A DNA stretch of 64,000 bases from Pectobacterium aroidearum (GCF_041228105.1 NZ_CP166097.1:248001-312000); one strand, 5' to 3'; shown: positions 31,044 to 40,153, counted from the stretch's first letter. Numbers and translations are program-made. The notes: generated by a model not told the origin, from the letters alone.

Positions 31044-32351
31044 TTACAGCGCGTAATGCACGGGTGCCAGCGCGCTGCTATCTATACTTTCTCGCATTGA
31101 TTTTAGTACGGTATCAAAAGGACACAGCGTGCCTTTTTCCGTCTGCTGGCAGCCCTGAGAGGTCAATTCTTCTTTCAGTAGCGGCTGCCGATCGCTCAGT
31201 GGCGTCAGAGAACGGATCTGATCCAGCGATTGTGCCTGGAAATAGACGCGCAAAAAACGCTGCTGAGTGGTGGTATCACGCCAGCGTTCGAATACCAGAC
31301 TGCCCGCCGGTGGAATGTTATCGGCGGTGTCGCCGGGTAGTTGCCAATGAAACGGCAACAGCGTGCGCAGATAGGCGATGTTGGTGTCATGTGCCACATA
31401 CAGCAAGTAAGGCGCTGCCGGCGGCTCCCCTTGTGTGGTGTCCTGCGCTTCCTGCGTTCCCTGTGCCAGAGCCTGTGCGATTTGCTGCATGAGTAGTGAG
31501 CCGCCGCGCTGTGCGATATAGGGAACATCGTTGGTGAAATCGTATTTAGCCGTCATTGGAGCCATCAGCGGAGTGAGATCCTGTGTGTTGCGGACGTGAC
31601 CAAACGCGACCTGTGCCTGCGGCAGGTTTTCACTGTACTCCAGCAGAAAAACCTCGCTCATATTCGCCAGCGTATTCAGACCGCTGATAGAAATCGAACC
31701 GTCTTTATCCTGCTTTATCGCCCACGGTTTATCAAACACCGGGCACGGTTTATCCGCCTTGCATACGATCTGCTTCAACTGCTCGATGCTGGGCTGAAGA
31801 TGCTGATAGGCGATATTAAGATCGCCTCCCATCGCTTTCAGCACCTCGGCCTTGGCCCGCTCGGGGTCAAGCGTGCCAATCCCCATTTTATCCCCGTGGA
31901 ATAGCGGATCGTGTTTTTCATCCTCAACGGTGTGCGTTGCTACGCCACAGCCGGGAAACATGCCATCCATGTAGGCCTGTGCGGTCGCACGGGTGCGTTG
32001 TAACGGGCTGGCGAGCACATAAATCTGCTGCTCCGTGGGACAACCTGAAGCGAACAGGTGCTGCTGACGATAATACTCGCCTTCATAGCGCCCTTTTAGC
32101 ACGGTGGCAGCATAGCCGTGTCCGGTTAATTCACCATCGTGCGTGACCCACTGCGGCCACTCTCGTGCCGTGCCGGACTCTAGCGTCGTCGTGTTGGATT
32201 CTGTTGGAGGGCGTACGCCATGACGGCTGACTTCAACCACCTTTTCCAGCTGGTAGCGATCCTGAGCCTGGGCCTGAGTAGAGAATGCTGAAACAATGAT
32301 CATGGTAATCAATAAGGTACGGGGCATACGCCATGTCGTGTGGGAAAGCAT
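31044..32351 (-). CDS. Periplasmic histidine acid phosphatase (phytase/glucose-1-phosphatase family)
   Basis: 435 residues with an N-terminal signal sequence ending near AFSTQAQA. The catalytic RHGVRPP (residues 43-49) gives the phosphohistidine; the proton-donor motif is HDTN (in YVAHDTNIA), the form found in AppA-type phytases, whereas E. coli Agp has HDSN. Eight cysteines suit disulfides of a periplasmic enzyme. It probably releases phosphate from phytate or sugar phosphates outside the cytoplasm. The ATG has a GAAGGA site. It occupies the place held by aslB-aslA in E. coli. Naming it appA or agp is not safe from sequence alone. Confidence 0.85.
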   Translation of the reverse strand: MLSHTTWRMPRTLLITMIIVSAFSTQAQAQDRYQLEKVVEVSRHGVRPPTESNTTTLESGTAREWPQWVTHDGELTGHGYAATVLKGRYEGEYYRQQHLFASGCPTEQQIYVLASPLQRTRATAQAYMDGMFPGCGVATHTVEDEKHDPLFHGDKMGIGTLDPERAKAEVLKAMGGDLNIAYQHLQPSIEQLKQIVCKADKPCPVFDKPWAIKQDKDGSISISGLNTLANMSEVFLLEYSENLPQAQVAFGHVRNTQDLTPLMAPMTAKYDFTNDVPYIAQRGGSLLMQQIAQALAQGTQEAQDTTQGEPPAAPYLLYVAHDTNIAYLRTLLPFHWQLPGDTADNIPPAGSLVFERWRDTTTQQRFLRVYFQAQSLDQIRSLTPLSDRQPLLKEELTSQGCQQTEKGTLCPFDTVLKSMRESIDSSALAPVHYAL

Positions 32352-32484
32352 GATAATCCTTCGTCAGCGGTCATTCGGATAAGGAATTTCATTGTAGGAA
32401 GAGGAAGATGACAAACGGGCTTTTTAGCTCGGCAGAGAGTGTTAGCGAACATTTCTACATGCATAGTTTGCAATCAAACTTTTT

Positions 32485-32499
32485 GATCTAAGATAGATC
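32485..32499. promoter_or_regulatory. Palindrome in the lyase operon promoter region
   Basis: GATCT-AAGAT-AGATC in the 247-base gap between the divergent phosphatase and lyase genes. It overlaps a possible -10 (TAAGAT) with TTTGCA 16 bases upstream. It could be an operator; it does not match the TTTGTATACAAA motif of the neighbouring GntR regulon. Confidence 0.35.
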
Positions 32500-32598
32500 C
32501 CAAAGGTATAAAGCGCATAATTTCCGCATGTTATATTTTTAAAAATTAAAAAGACGATATAAATCCCGCCTGATAAATCCAACACTAACGAGTTAATT

Positions 32599-33963
32599 AT
32601 GGCATCACATCTTATTGATTTTCTTCTTATAGGGAATAATTTTGGCACGCCTGAAATGCGCGGCGTCTGGTCCGAGCATAATCGCCTGACTAAGCAGGTC
32701 GACGTTGAAGTTGCCCTGGCGCTTGCCGAGGGTGAACTGGGCGTCATTCCGCTGGATGCGGCAAAAACCATTGCAGAAAACGCTGACGCAAGCGCGCTTA
32801 ACGTTGAAGAGATTGCAAAAGATGCGGCACGCATGAAGCACTCTCTGATGCCGACGATTGCCGCGATTCAGAAACAGTGCGGCGCTGCGGGGGAATTTAT
32901 TCACTACGGTGTTACCACACAGGACATCGTTGATACCGCGACAGTGTTACAGCTGAAACAATCTTTTGATATTGTTGTAAGAGATACACAACTGCTGGCC
33001 GTTGAGCTGAAGCGTCTGGCGAAGAAATATCAACACACGCTGATGGCGGGTCGTACCCACGGTATGCAGGCGCTTCCCACCACGTTTGGCTTCAAACTGG
33101 CCGTCTGGCTGGATGAATTTATCCGTCACCTCGAACGTCTGACTGAAATCAAGGAACGTGTTCTTGTCGGCAACATCAACGGTGCCATCTGTACCTATGC
33201 TTCTTTTGGCGAACAAGGGCCGGAAATCGAGCGTCTGACGCTGGATAAACTGGGACTGAATACGCCGAATATCGGCTGGCAGTCTGCCCGTGATCGCTTC
33301 TCCGAATACGCCTCTGTTGCGGTGCTGATCAGCGGTACGCTGGGTAAAATCGGCAACGAGCTGTACAACCTGATGCGCACCGAGATTAACGAAATCGAAG
33401 AGCCGTTCTCCGAAGGGAAAATCGGTTCTACCACCATGCCGCATAAACGTAACCCTGCCGCATTGGAAGGGCTGGCGAGCCTGACTGCACCGCTGTTCAA
33501 GAGCGCCGCGCTGATTCATGAATCCATGAAAGTTGAGCACGAGCGTGATGCGATGAGCTGGCGTGCGGAGTGGATTGCATTGCCGGAAATCAATATCTAT
33601 CTGTCTGCTCAGCTTCAGAACGCGCTTGGCATCCTGCGTGGGATGTCCGTCAACGAGAAGCAAATGCTGGCGAATCTCGATCTGCAAAATGGCCTGCTGC
33701 TGTCCGAGAAAGTCATGTTCGAGATTGGTAAACGTCTTGGTAAGCAGACCGCTCACCATCTGGTTTACGAATGCTCAATGCAGGCATTCGAGCAAAATCA
33801 GTCCTTTAAATCGGTGTTGCTGGCTCATCCGGTGCTTTCTGAGCAGGTGACCGCCGCCGATCTGGACGAATGGCTGAATCCGGCTAACTACGTTGGCAGT
33901 GCGCCGCAGAAGGTTGATGACGTGATTCGCTATGCGGATAACTCCGGCCTGCTGCCAGCATAA
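32599..33963 (+). CDS. Fumarase/adenylosuccinate-lyase superfamily enzyme
   Basis: 454-residue homotetramer-type lyase that should split off fumarate by beta-elimination. The superfamily signature GSTTMPHKRNP sits at 276-286, with the catalytic-loop Ser277; the other conserved blocks are HYGVTTQDIVDTA (102-114) and AGRTHGMQ with His154. The G/V-TTQDI-DT form is nearer to the carboxymuconate cycloisomerase/second-lyase group than to E. coli PurB, so this is unlikely to be the purine enzyme. It heads an operon with an acetyltransferase, an amino acid importer and an M20 deacylase. I infer cleavage of a succinylated amino acid such as S-(2-succino)cysteine; the substrate is unproven. Confidence 0.85.
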   Translation: MASHLIDFLLIGNNFGTPEMRGVWSEHNRLTKQVDVEVALALAEGELGVIPLDAAKTIAENADASALNVEEIAKDAARMKHSLMPTIAAIQKQCGAAGEFIHYGVTTQDIVDTATVLQLKQSFDIVVRDTQLLAVELKRLAKKYQHTLMAGRTHGMQALPTTFGFKLAVWLDEFIRHLERLTEIKERVLVGNINGAICTYASFGEQGPEIERLTLDKLGLNTPNIGWQSARDRFSEYASVAVLISGTLGKIGNELYNLMRTEINEIEEPFSEGKIGSTTMPHKRNPAALEGLASLTAPLFKSAALIHESMKVEHERDAMSWRAEWIALPEINIYLSAQLQNALGILRGMSVNEKQMLANLDLQNGLLLSEKVMFEIGKRLGKQTAHHLVYECSMQAFEQNQSFKSVLLAHPVLSEQVTAADLDEWLNPANYVGSAPQKVDDVIRYADNSGLLPA

Positions 33964-33972
33964 GGTGACATC

Positions 33973-34515
33973 ATGAGTATCGTATTTCGTCAGGCTACGC
34001 TTGCGGATGATGAAACTTTTTTGGCACTGGCGCTGGCGGCGTTTGAGCCGATTCGCCAGTTGGGCATCAATTTTTCCGCCGCCCATGCGGACATCGACAT
34101 GGTGCGCACGCATATTGCTTCACACGGCGTTTATGTAATGGAAAAAGAGGGGGAGATGGTGTCGTCATTCACCATCCGCTATCCGTGGGGGCCGGAGCCA
34201 GGTCCGTTCGGTTTGCCCCATTTGGGTTGGTTTGCAACACACCCTGGCTATAAAAAGCAGGGACTGGGTAAGCAAATGATGGGCTGGCTGGAAGAAGAAA
34301 TTCTGATTAACCAGCTCAAAGCGCCTGCGGTGTCGCTTGGCACCGCGAAAAACCACCCGTGGCTGATTGAGATGTACAAAAATTATGGTTTCAGGGAAGT
34401 CGGGCAGACGAATCTGGGAAAAGGACACCTGACAATCTGGATGGAAAAAATCCTTGATAACCAATTGTATGACCAGTGGAAAGATAAAAACTCAAAAAGA
34501 GAGGCAGTAAAATGA
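33973..34515 (+). CDS. GNAT N-acetyltransferase
   Basis: 180 residues with a GNAT fold. The acetyl-CoA pyrophosphate loop is HPGYKKQGLGKQMM (about 94-107), followed by SLGTAKNHPWLIEMYKNYGF. It begins nine bases after the lyase behind AAGGTG and overlaps the binding-protein gene by ATGA. In the Bacillus yxe operon a GNAT (YxeL) N-acetylates S-(2-succino)cysteine before breakdown and an M20 enzyme removes the acetyl group; the same pair occurs here. Role inferred from context. Confidence 0.85.
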   Translation: MSIVFRQATLADDETFLALALAAFEPIRQLGINFSAAHADIDMVRTHIASHGVYVMEKEGEMVSSFTIRYPWGPEPGPFGLPHLGWFATHPGYKKQGLGKQMMGWLEEEILINQLKAPAVSLGTAKNHPWLIEMYKNYGFREVGQTNLGKGHLTIWMEKILDNQLYDQWKDKNSKREAVK

Positions 34516-35303
34516 TGAAAAAAGTAACGTTGTCTGTTCTGGCGCTGACGACCGCCTTTCTTGTAGCCGGCTGTGATTCTGGGAAAAGCAGCGCCGAGCA
34601 GGAAAAAGTACTGAAAGTGGGTTCAACCGGCCAAAGTTATCCAAGCGGTTTCAAGCAAGATAACAAGCTGGTTGGGTTTGACGTTGAAGTGACAGAAGCC
34701 ATTGCGAAAGATCTGAACTACAAAGTCGAGTGGGTCACCGCCGATTTCAGCGGCCTGATGGGGCAACTGGAAGCGAAAAAACTGGATACCGTGGCAAACG
34801 TAGTCGCCATTACGCCAGCGCGTCAGGAAAAATACAATTTTGCCCAGCCGTACAGCTTCTACGGCAGTCAGATTGTGACCCACAAAGACAACGCGGACAT
34901 TAATACGTTGGCCGACCTGAAAGGGAAGACCGTTGCCGGAGTTCTGGGTTCCAACCACGTCAACAACCTGAAAAAAGCGTTTGCCGACGGCAGCGTAAAT
35001 ATTCGTACCTATGAAACGCGCGATGGTGCGATGAACGATGCGCTGTCTAAGCGTGTTGAAGGCTACGTGAATTCACGTCCGATCCTGCTGGCGGAAATCA
35101 ATAAGCGTAACCTGCCGTTCAAGCTGGTTGGTGAGCCGCTGGTGATTGAAGAAGTGAGCTTCCCGTTCCATAAGGACGAGAAAGGCGATGCGCTGCGTAA
35201 GCAGTTCGATGCCGAATTAACGAAAATGCGTGAAGATGGACGCCTGAAAGCGATCTCCGAAAAATATTTTGGTGAAGACATCACGGTATCACCGGCTAAA
35301 TAA
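34512..35303 (+). CDS. Polar amino acid ABC transporter, lipoprotein binding protein
   Basis: 263-residue family 3 (SBP_bac_3) solute-binding protein. The signal peptide ends in the lipobox LVAGC with Cys21, unusual for a Gram-negative amino acid binding protein but common in Firmicutes such as YxeM. The body carries VGFDVEVTEAIAKDLNYKVEWV, LMGQLEAKKLDTVANVVAITPAR and LADLKGKTVAGVLGSNH. Two ATGs in tandem (34512, 34515) could start it. It should deliver the substrate to the permease and ATPase encoded next. Confidence 0.9.
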   Translation: MMKKVTLSVLALTTAFLVAGCDSGKSSAEQEKVLKVGSTGQSYPSGFKQDNKLVGFDVEVTEAIAKDLNYKVEWVTADFSGLMGQLEAKKLDTVANVVAITPARQEKYNFAQPYSFYGSQIVTHKDNADINTLADLKGKTVAGVLGSNHVNNLKKAFADGSVNIRTYETRDGAMNDALSKRVEGYVNSRPILLAEINKRNLPFKLVGEPLVIEEVSFPFHKDEKGDALRKQFDAELTKMREDGRLKAISEKYFGEDITVSPAK

Positions 35304-35398
35304 CCTCATGCCGTCATTCTGGCCGAATCGTTACGTAGACTGATTATTCGTGATGTAGGTAGCCAGATGATTCGTTATATAGCCTAGTCATAACCCTG

Positions 35399-35426
35399 TT
35401 CCACCGGCGCAATATGGCCGGTGGAA
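35399..35426 (+). promoter_or_regulatory. Intercistronic stem-loop covering the permease ribosome site
   Basis: TTCCACCGG pairs perfectly with CCGGTGGAA around a 10-base loop. The 3' arm includes GGTGGAAG, the best ribosome site for the permease start at 35433. It probably protects the binding-protein mRNA and lowers permease translation. Confidence 0.6.
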
Positions 35427-35432
35427 GCATTA

Positions 35433-36116
35433 ATGGTATTACTCATGAATATCGATCTTGCCTACCTGTTAAAGGTCTTTCCCCAGGTATTAATGTATTT
35501 GCCGACCACGCTGTTTCTTGCCGTGGTTTCGATGTTTTTTGCTATGGTTCTCGGCCTTATCCTGGCGTTAGTCCGTGAAAGCAAGATCGTCGTCGTGGTA
35601 AAAATCGTTGAACTGTATATCTCGCTGTTCCGCGGTATTCCGTCGCTGGTTCAGCTGTTTATTATCTATTTCGGCCTGCCGCAGCTGTTCCCCGGATTAT
35701 CCAATCTGGACGCCATGACAGCGGCGATTATCGGCTTTAGTCTGAAAACGTCCGCCTATATGGCAGAAATCTTCCGTGCGGGCCTGTCCTCGGTGGATTT
35801 CGGCCAGACGGAAGCGGGTTTATCGATTGGTATGAGCAAAGCGCAGGTCTATCGCCGCATCGTGTTGCCTCAGGCCATGTTGAATGCGCTGCCTGCGACG
35901 GGGAATACCTTTATTTCCCTGATTAAAGATACCTCGGTAGCCTTTGCGCTGGGTGTCTCTGAACTGTTCGCGGAAGGCAAGATGATTGCCGCCGAATCTC
36001 TGCGTTTCTTTGAGACCTTCCTGGTTGTGGGTCTGATTTACTGGTTGGTGATCATTGTTTATTCCTGGCTGCAAAAACAGCTGGAGAAGAAACTGAATCA
36101 CTCGCTACAGCGATAA
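35433..36116 (+). CDS. Polar amino acid ABC transporter permease
   Basis: About 227 residues, five membrane segments, His/Glu/Gln/Arg/opine-type permease. The EAA loop reads EAGLSIGMSKAQVYRRIVLPQA. Possible starts are GTG 35421, ATG 35433 and ATG 35445; I took 35433, which has GGAAG five bases upstream. It is separated from the binding-protein gene by 129 bases with a strong stem-loop and from the ATPase by nine bases. Confidence 0.9.
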   Translation: MVLLMNIDLAYLLKVFPQVLMYLPTTLFLAVVSMFFAMVLGLILALVRESKIVVVVKIVELYISLFRGIPSLVQLFIIYFGLPQLFPGLSNLDAMTAAIIGFSLKTSAYMAEIFRAGLSSVDFGQTEAGLSIGMSKAQVYRRIVLPQAMLNALPATGNTFISLIKDTSVAFALGVSELFAEGKMIAAESLRFFETFLVVGLIYWLVIIVYSWLQKQLEKKLNHSLQR

Positions 36117-36125
36117 GGGGCTGAC

Positions 36126-36887
36126 ATGATCAGTGTAAAGAATCTTTCTAAACGCTTTGGCGATCAGGTGGTGTTGGACAACATTAGTCTGAATATCGCG
36201 AAGGGCGAAGTCGTGGCGATTATCGGCCCATCTGGTTCGGGTAAATCCACGCTGCTGCGCTGTCTAAACCTGCTGGAAACGCCAGAGTCGGGCACGATTG
36301 AAATTGGCGACCAAACGTTGGATACGCGTCGTTATTCCTCTAAAGAGGCCTATGCGCTGCGCCGTCAGACCGCGATGGTATTCCAGAGTTACAACCTGTT
36401 TAAGAACAAAACGGCGCTGGAGAACGTGACGGAAGCGCTGATTGTTGTGAAAAAAATGCCGAAGAAGCAGGCGGATGAAATCGGTCTGGCGCTGCTGGAG
36501 CAGGTTGGTCTGCTGCCACAGGCGGCACAGTATCCGGTGACGCTATCCGGCGGGCAGCAGCAGCGCGTGAGTATTGCACGTGCGCTGGCGGTCGATCCGA
36601 AAGCCATCTTGTTTGATGAACCGACCTCGGCGCTGGACCCGGAAAGGGTACACGAAGTGCTTCAGGTGATTCAGAAGCTGGCGAAAAACGACACCACGAT
36701 GGTGATCGTGACCCATGAAATGCAGTTTGCGAAAGAAGTGGCTGACCGAGTGATCTTCATGGCAGACGGTCATATCGTTGAGGAAGGTCCGGCGGAGCAG
36801 GTCATTAGCTTCTCGGACAACCCGCAAACCCAGCGTTTCCTGCGTCAGTTGACCAAGCTGCCTGAGCCGCTTGAGTACGATATTTAA
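36126..36887 (+). CDS. Polar amino acid ABC transporter ATPase
   Basis: 253 residues of the GlnQ/HisP class. Walker [11 protein letters not shown]-loop VFQSYNLFKN, signature [15 protein letters not shown], Walker [14 protein letters not shown] and switch histidine in VTHEM are intact. It energises uptake by the two preceding components. It corresponds in place to YxeO of the Bacillus operon. Confidence 0.93.
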   Translation: MISVKNLSKRFGDQVVLDNISLNIAKGEVVAIIGPSGSGKSTLLRCLNLLETPESGTIEIGDQTLDTRRYSSKEAYALRRQTAMVFQSYNLFKNKTALENVTEALIVVKKMPKKQADEIGLALLEQVGLLPQAAQYPVTLSGGQQQRVSIARALAVDPKAILFDEPTSALDPERVHEVLQVIQKLAKNDTTMVIVTHEMQFAKEVADRVIFMADGHIVEEGPAEQVISFSDNPQTQRFLRQLTKLPEPLEYDI

Positions 36888-36964
36888 CGCATACGTAGAC
36901 ACACCTGCACGCCTGAACAAGGCCGCCCTGCCAGACAGGGCACGATAATGTGGAGCAAGAATTG

Positions 36965-38122
36965 ATGAAAACCGCACCCCAGCATGAGCCCCTGGCTCAG
37001 TTTATTCAGGCATTTCGCCACGATTTACACCGCAATCCTGAGCTGTCGAATCAGGAGTTTGAGACGACGAAGAAAATTCGTGCGGTATTAGAAAAAGAGG
37101 GGATTCGCATCCTCGATCTGCCGTTGAAAACCGGTCTGGTCGCGGAAGTCGGCGGTCTACAGGATGGCCCACTGGTCGTGGTCCGTTCGGACATCGACGC
37201 CCTGCCGATTGAAGAAGAGTCTGGCGTAGAATTTACGTCGCTCAATAAAGGGGTGATGCACGCCTGCGGTCATGATTTTCACTCTTCCGCTGCGCTGGGC
37301 GCGGCGATTCTGCTGAAGAAAATCGAGCCAGAACTGAAAGGCACGGTACGCATTTTATTTCAGGCGGCTGAAGAAACGGGGCTGGGCGCGCCGGAAGTTA
37401 TCGCCGTTGGTGCGTTGGACAATGCGGTAGCGATTTTCGGTATCCACAACGATCCAACGCTGCCTGTTGGCGTCATCGGTGGGAAAGACGGCGCGTTGAC
37501 GGCGGGCGTTGACCGTTTTGAGATCAAGATTGCGGCGAAAGGTTGTCACGCGGCGAAACCGCATGAAGGCAACGATCCGATTATCATTCTGGGTCAGCTG
37601 ATTTCTGCCGTACAGACCATCATCAGCCGCACGGTGTCGTCTGACAACAACGCGGTGGTGTCGATTACTCAGGTTCATAGCGGCAGCACGTGGAACGTTA
37701 TCCCTGATACCGCCTACGTTGAAGGTACGGTGAGAACGTTCAATCAGGACGCGCGTGATTTGATTGAACAGCGTTTCCGTCAGATTGTTTCAGGTATCGC
37801 CAGTACTTTTGGTGCGGAAATTGAGTTCCTGTGGCACGCAGGGCCGCCATCGGTGATCAACACGCCAGAGTGGGTTGAATTTGCGCTGAACGTGGCAAGT
37901 GACGAAGGGTTTGAAGCACGCCGTGTAGAAGCCAGCCCGATTGGTGAAGATTTCGCGTTCTATCAGCAGAAACTGCCGGGTACGTTCATGATGGTCGGCT
38001 CCGGTGGACCGTATGCGCTGCACCACCCGAAATTCCGCGTTGACGATCGCGCACTGTTCCCGACCGCGCACTATCTGTATCAGATGGCAAAGCAGAGTCT
38101 GGAACAGCTCTCCTCTCGCTAA
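36965..38122 (+). CDS. M20 family amidohydrolase (N-acyl amino acid deacylase)
   Basis: 385-residue di-metal amidohydrolase of the M20D/HipO group. Metal and catalytic motifs: RSDIDALPI, HACGHDFH (99 onwards), QAAEE and the late GEDFAFY with a C-terminal HHPKF. The ATG at 36965 was chosen over GTG 36950, which is probably part of the ribosome site (GTGGAGC). In the yxe pathway YxeP, of the same family, removes acetyl from N-acetylcysteine; hydrolysis of an N-acetyl amino acid is therefore the best guess here. A GCCCTG/CAGGGC hairpin lies at 36925-36941 in the 77-base gap before it. Confidence 0.88.
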   Translation: MKTAPQHEPLAQFIQAFRHDLHRNPELSNQEFETTKKIRAVLEKEGIRILDLPLKTGLVAEVGGLQDGPLVVVRSDIDALPIEEESGVEFTSLNKGVMHACGHDFHSSAALGAAILLKKIEPELKGTVRILFQAAEETGLGAPEVIAVGALDNAVAIFGIHNDPTLPVGVIGGKDGALTAGVDRFEIKIAAKGCHAAKPHEGNDPIIILGQLISAVQTIISRTVSSDNNAVVSITQVHSGSTWNVIPDTAYVEGTVRTFNQDARDLIEQRFRQIVSGIASTFGAEIEFLWHAGPPSVINTPEWVEFALNVASDEGFEARRVEASPIGEDFAFYQQKLPGTFMMVGSGGPYALHHPKFRVDDRALFPTAHYLYQMAKQSLEQLSSR

Positions 38123-38140
38123 GCCTTGTTAAAGCATGTT

Positions 38141-38174
38141 ATCCGCGTCGGTTCCTCGACGCGGATATTTTTTT
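38141..38174 (+). terminator. Terminator of the lyase operon
   Basis: ATCCGCGTCG pairs perfectly with CGACGCGGAT around a six-base loop, then ATTTTTTTA. It stands between the two convergent operons. Confidence 0.93.
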
Positions 38175-38175
38175 A

Positions 38176-38991
38176 TTAATGACTTAAAATCTGATCCAGA
38201 AACTGACGCGTTCTCGGATGTGAAGGCGTGTTGAAGAAGTCCTGCGGTGGAGCGGATTCAACGATGCTGCCGTCAGCCATCAGAATCACTTTGTCTGCAA
38301 CCGTTTTGGCAAAGCCCATCTCATGGGTAACGACGATCATCGTCATTCCGGATTCCGCCAAATCGAGCATCACATCCAACACCTCTTTAATCATCTCTGG
38401 ATCCAGTGCAGAAGTGGGTTCGTCAAACAACATTATTTCCGGCTGCATGCACAGCGCCCGGGCAATGGCTACGCGCTGCTGCTGGCCGCCAGAGAGCTGT
38501 AGCGGGAACTTATGCGCCTGATTGGCGATATGTACTTTTTCCAGATAGTGCATCGCTAAATCGATGGCTTCCTGCTTTTTACGCTGTTTAACCAGCGTCG
38601 GGCCGATCGTCAGGTTATCCAGCACGCTCAGGTGAGGAAACAAATTGAACTGCTGGAACAGCATACCGATGCCGGAGCGTACGCGGTTGATGTTCTTGAT
38701 GTTGTCATTGACCTCAATGCCATTCACGCGGATGTGCCCGTCGTGGTGCTCTTCCAGTCGGTTAATGCAGCGGATGAGCGTGGATTTGCCGGAGCCGGAA
38801 GGGCCGCAAATCACCACGCGCTCGCCTTTCTGCACGTTCAACGTCACGTTGTTCAGTGCCTGAAACGCGCCGTACCATTTGCTGACGGCGTCGATCTCAA
38901 TGATGACGTTGCTGTCTGTCATTACGTGATTTGTCATTGACGTGTCTGTAACTAGAGTCTCTGTAACTACAGTATCTGCGGCTAAGCTCAT
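38176..38991 (-). CDS. General amino acid ABC transporter ATPase (AapP-like)
   Basis: 271 residues from the ATG at 38991, which has AGGAG ten bases upstream; a TTG at 39000 is too close to that site. Walker [41 protein letters not shown] and [12 protein letters not shown] are intact. About 25 residues precede the usual family start ([18 protein letters not shown]) and come from a fourfold 15-base repeat, giving a Thr/Val/Asp-rich tail. Last gene of the aapJQMP-type group on this strand. Confidence 0.92.
   Translation of the reverse strand: MSLAADTVVTETLVTDTSMTNHVMTDSNVIIEIDAVSKWYGAFQALNNVTLNVQKGERVVICGPSGSGKSTLIRCINRLEEHHDGHIRVNGIEVNDNIKNINRVRSGIGMLFQQFNLFPHLSVLDNLTIGPTLVKQRKKQEAIDLAMHYLEKVHIANQAHKFPLQLSGGQQQRVAIARALCMQPEIMLFDEPTSALDPEMIKEVLDVMLDLAESGMTMIVVTHEMGFAKTVADKVILMADGSIVESAPPQDFFNTPSHPRTRQFLDQILSH
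38914..38973. repeat. Four imperfect 15-base tandem repeats in the 5' end of the AapP-like gene
   Basis: Units 38914-38928, 38929-38943, 38944-38958 and 38959-38973 share the pattern (G/C)TCTGTMAYTA on the plus strand. Since 15 is a multiple of three, copy number changes would lengthen or shorten the N-terminal tail by five residues without shifting the frame. Confidence 0.75.
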
Positions 38992-39033
38992 GATAACCAA
39001 GCTCCTGTCGGTGTTTTCATCAACGGCTATCGC

Positions 39034-40143
39034 TTAACCGTGATACGTTTCTGGGTTACGGCTGGCATCGATGCGCTTTTCTACCCACAGCGCGTAGCGT
39101 GAGAGCAAGAAGCCAAACAGCAGATAGATAGCCGAGATGAAAAGGTACGTTTCAATGTAATAGCGCCGCCATAGCGGGTCTTGCATCACTGAACTGGTGG
39201 CGGTGAGAATATCGAACAGCCCGATAATGATGACGAACGAGGTGTTCTTCATGGCGGCGATAATATGGTTGGTCATGGCAGGCAGGCAGATACGCAGCGC
39301 CTGCGGCAGGACGATTTTAGTCGTCGTGTGCCAATAACCGAGATTGAGCGCCATCGCCGCTTCGTATTGCCCGCGTGGTACGGACTGCAAACCGCCGCGA
39401 ATCACCTCAGCCTGATAGCAGGCGAAAAACAGCGCGATACCAATGATGATGCGCAGCAGCTTGTTGATTTCCATTCCGGCGGGCAGAAACAGCGGGAAGA
39501 CGTTAACGGCGACGAACAGGATCGTGATGAGCGGTACGCCGCGCAAACCTTCGATAAAAATAACCGACAGACCGCGTAGAAAAGGCAGCGGTGAGCGACG
39601 CCCCAGCGCCAGCAGAACTGAAACCGGCATACCGATGACGACGGTGCCGCTAAACAGCAGAATCGTCAGCGGCAGTCCGCCCCATTCGCTGGAAGGCACG
39701 TCAGATAAGCCAAACACGCCGCCGGACATCAGGATGGCAATGCTGACTACCGCGACGAGCCACAGCGGTAAGAGGATGCGTGAGTGCCAGAAGCGTGGCA
39801 TCAGCGACAGGCCAAGTGCCAAAAACCAGATTCCCATCGCCAGCACCAGACGCCAGTGTTCATCGTAAGGATAAAGACCAAACAGAATAGGGCGATGTTT
39901 TTCCACGATCACCGCCCAGCAGGCGCCAGCGGCTGCACGACAGATGTCCGGGTCAGCGGTGTACCACACGGCATCGAGAATGCCCCAGTGCAGCAGTTTA
40001 TTGCCGACGTTCCACATTAGCACCGCGAGTAACAGTGTAAGCACCGTTTGCGGCACGCTGCTGAATAGATGGCGGCGCAGCCACAGCAGCGGCGTACGCA
40101 GTTGGCTGGGAACGGCAGAGAGTGACAGGACCGGAAATAGCAT
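39034..40143 (-). CDS. General amino acid ABC transporter permease (AapM-like)
   Basis: 369 residues, the longer type of amino acid permease with extra N-terminal membrane segments and a periplasmic loop before the transport core. The core has LRGVPLITILFVAVNVFPLF and the EAA loop EAAMALNLGYWHTTTKIVLPQA. A GAGGAG site precedes the ATG. Paired with the AapQ-like gene ten bases upstream. Confidence 0.9.
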   Translation of the reverse strand: MLFPVLSLSAVPSQLRTPLLWLRRHLFSSVPQTVLTLLLAVLMWNVGNKLLHWGILDAVWYTADPDICRAAAGACWAVIVEKHRPILFGLYPYDEHWRLVLAMGIWFLALGLSLMPRFWHSRILLPLWLVAVVSIAILMSGGVFGLSDVPSSEWGGLPLTILLFSGTVVIGMPVSVLLALGRRSPLPFLRGLSVIFIEGLRGVPLITILFVAVNVFPLFLPAGMEINKLLRIIIGIALFFACYQAEVIRGGLQSVPRGQYEAAMALNLGYWHTTTKIVLPQALRICLPAMTNHIIAAMKNTSFVIIIGLFDILTATSSVMQDPLWRRYYIETYLFISAIYLLFGFLLSRYALWVEKRIDASRNPETYHG

Positions 40144-40153
40144 ACGGTGCTCC

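Noticed and set aside
32947..33759. 270-codon open frame on the minus strand
   Set aside because: Antisense to the lyase gene, without motifs or a ribosome site. Sense-strand motifs there are unambiguous.
32599..33963. Lyase as the purine enzyme PurB
   Set aside because: The context is amino acid transport and deacylation, and the TTQDIVDT block differs from E. coli PurB; the housekeeping purB is expected elsewhere. Not excluded by experiment.
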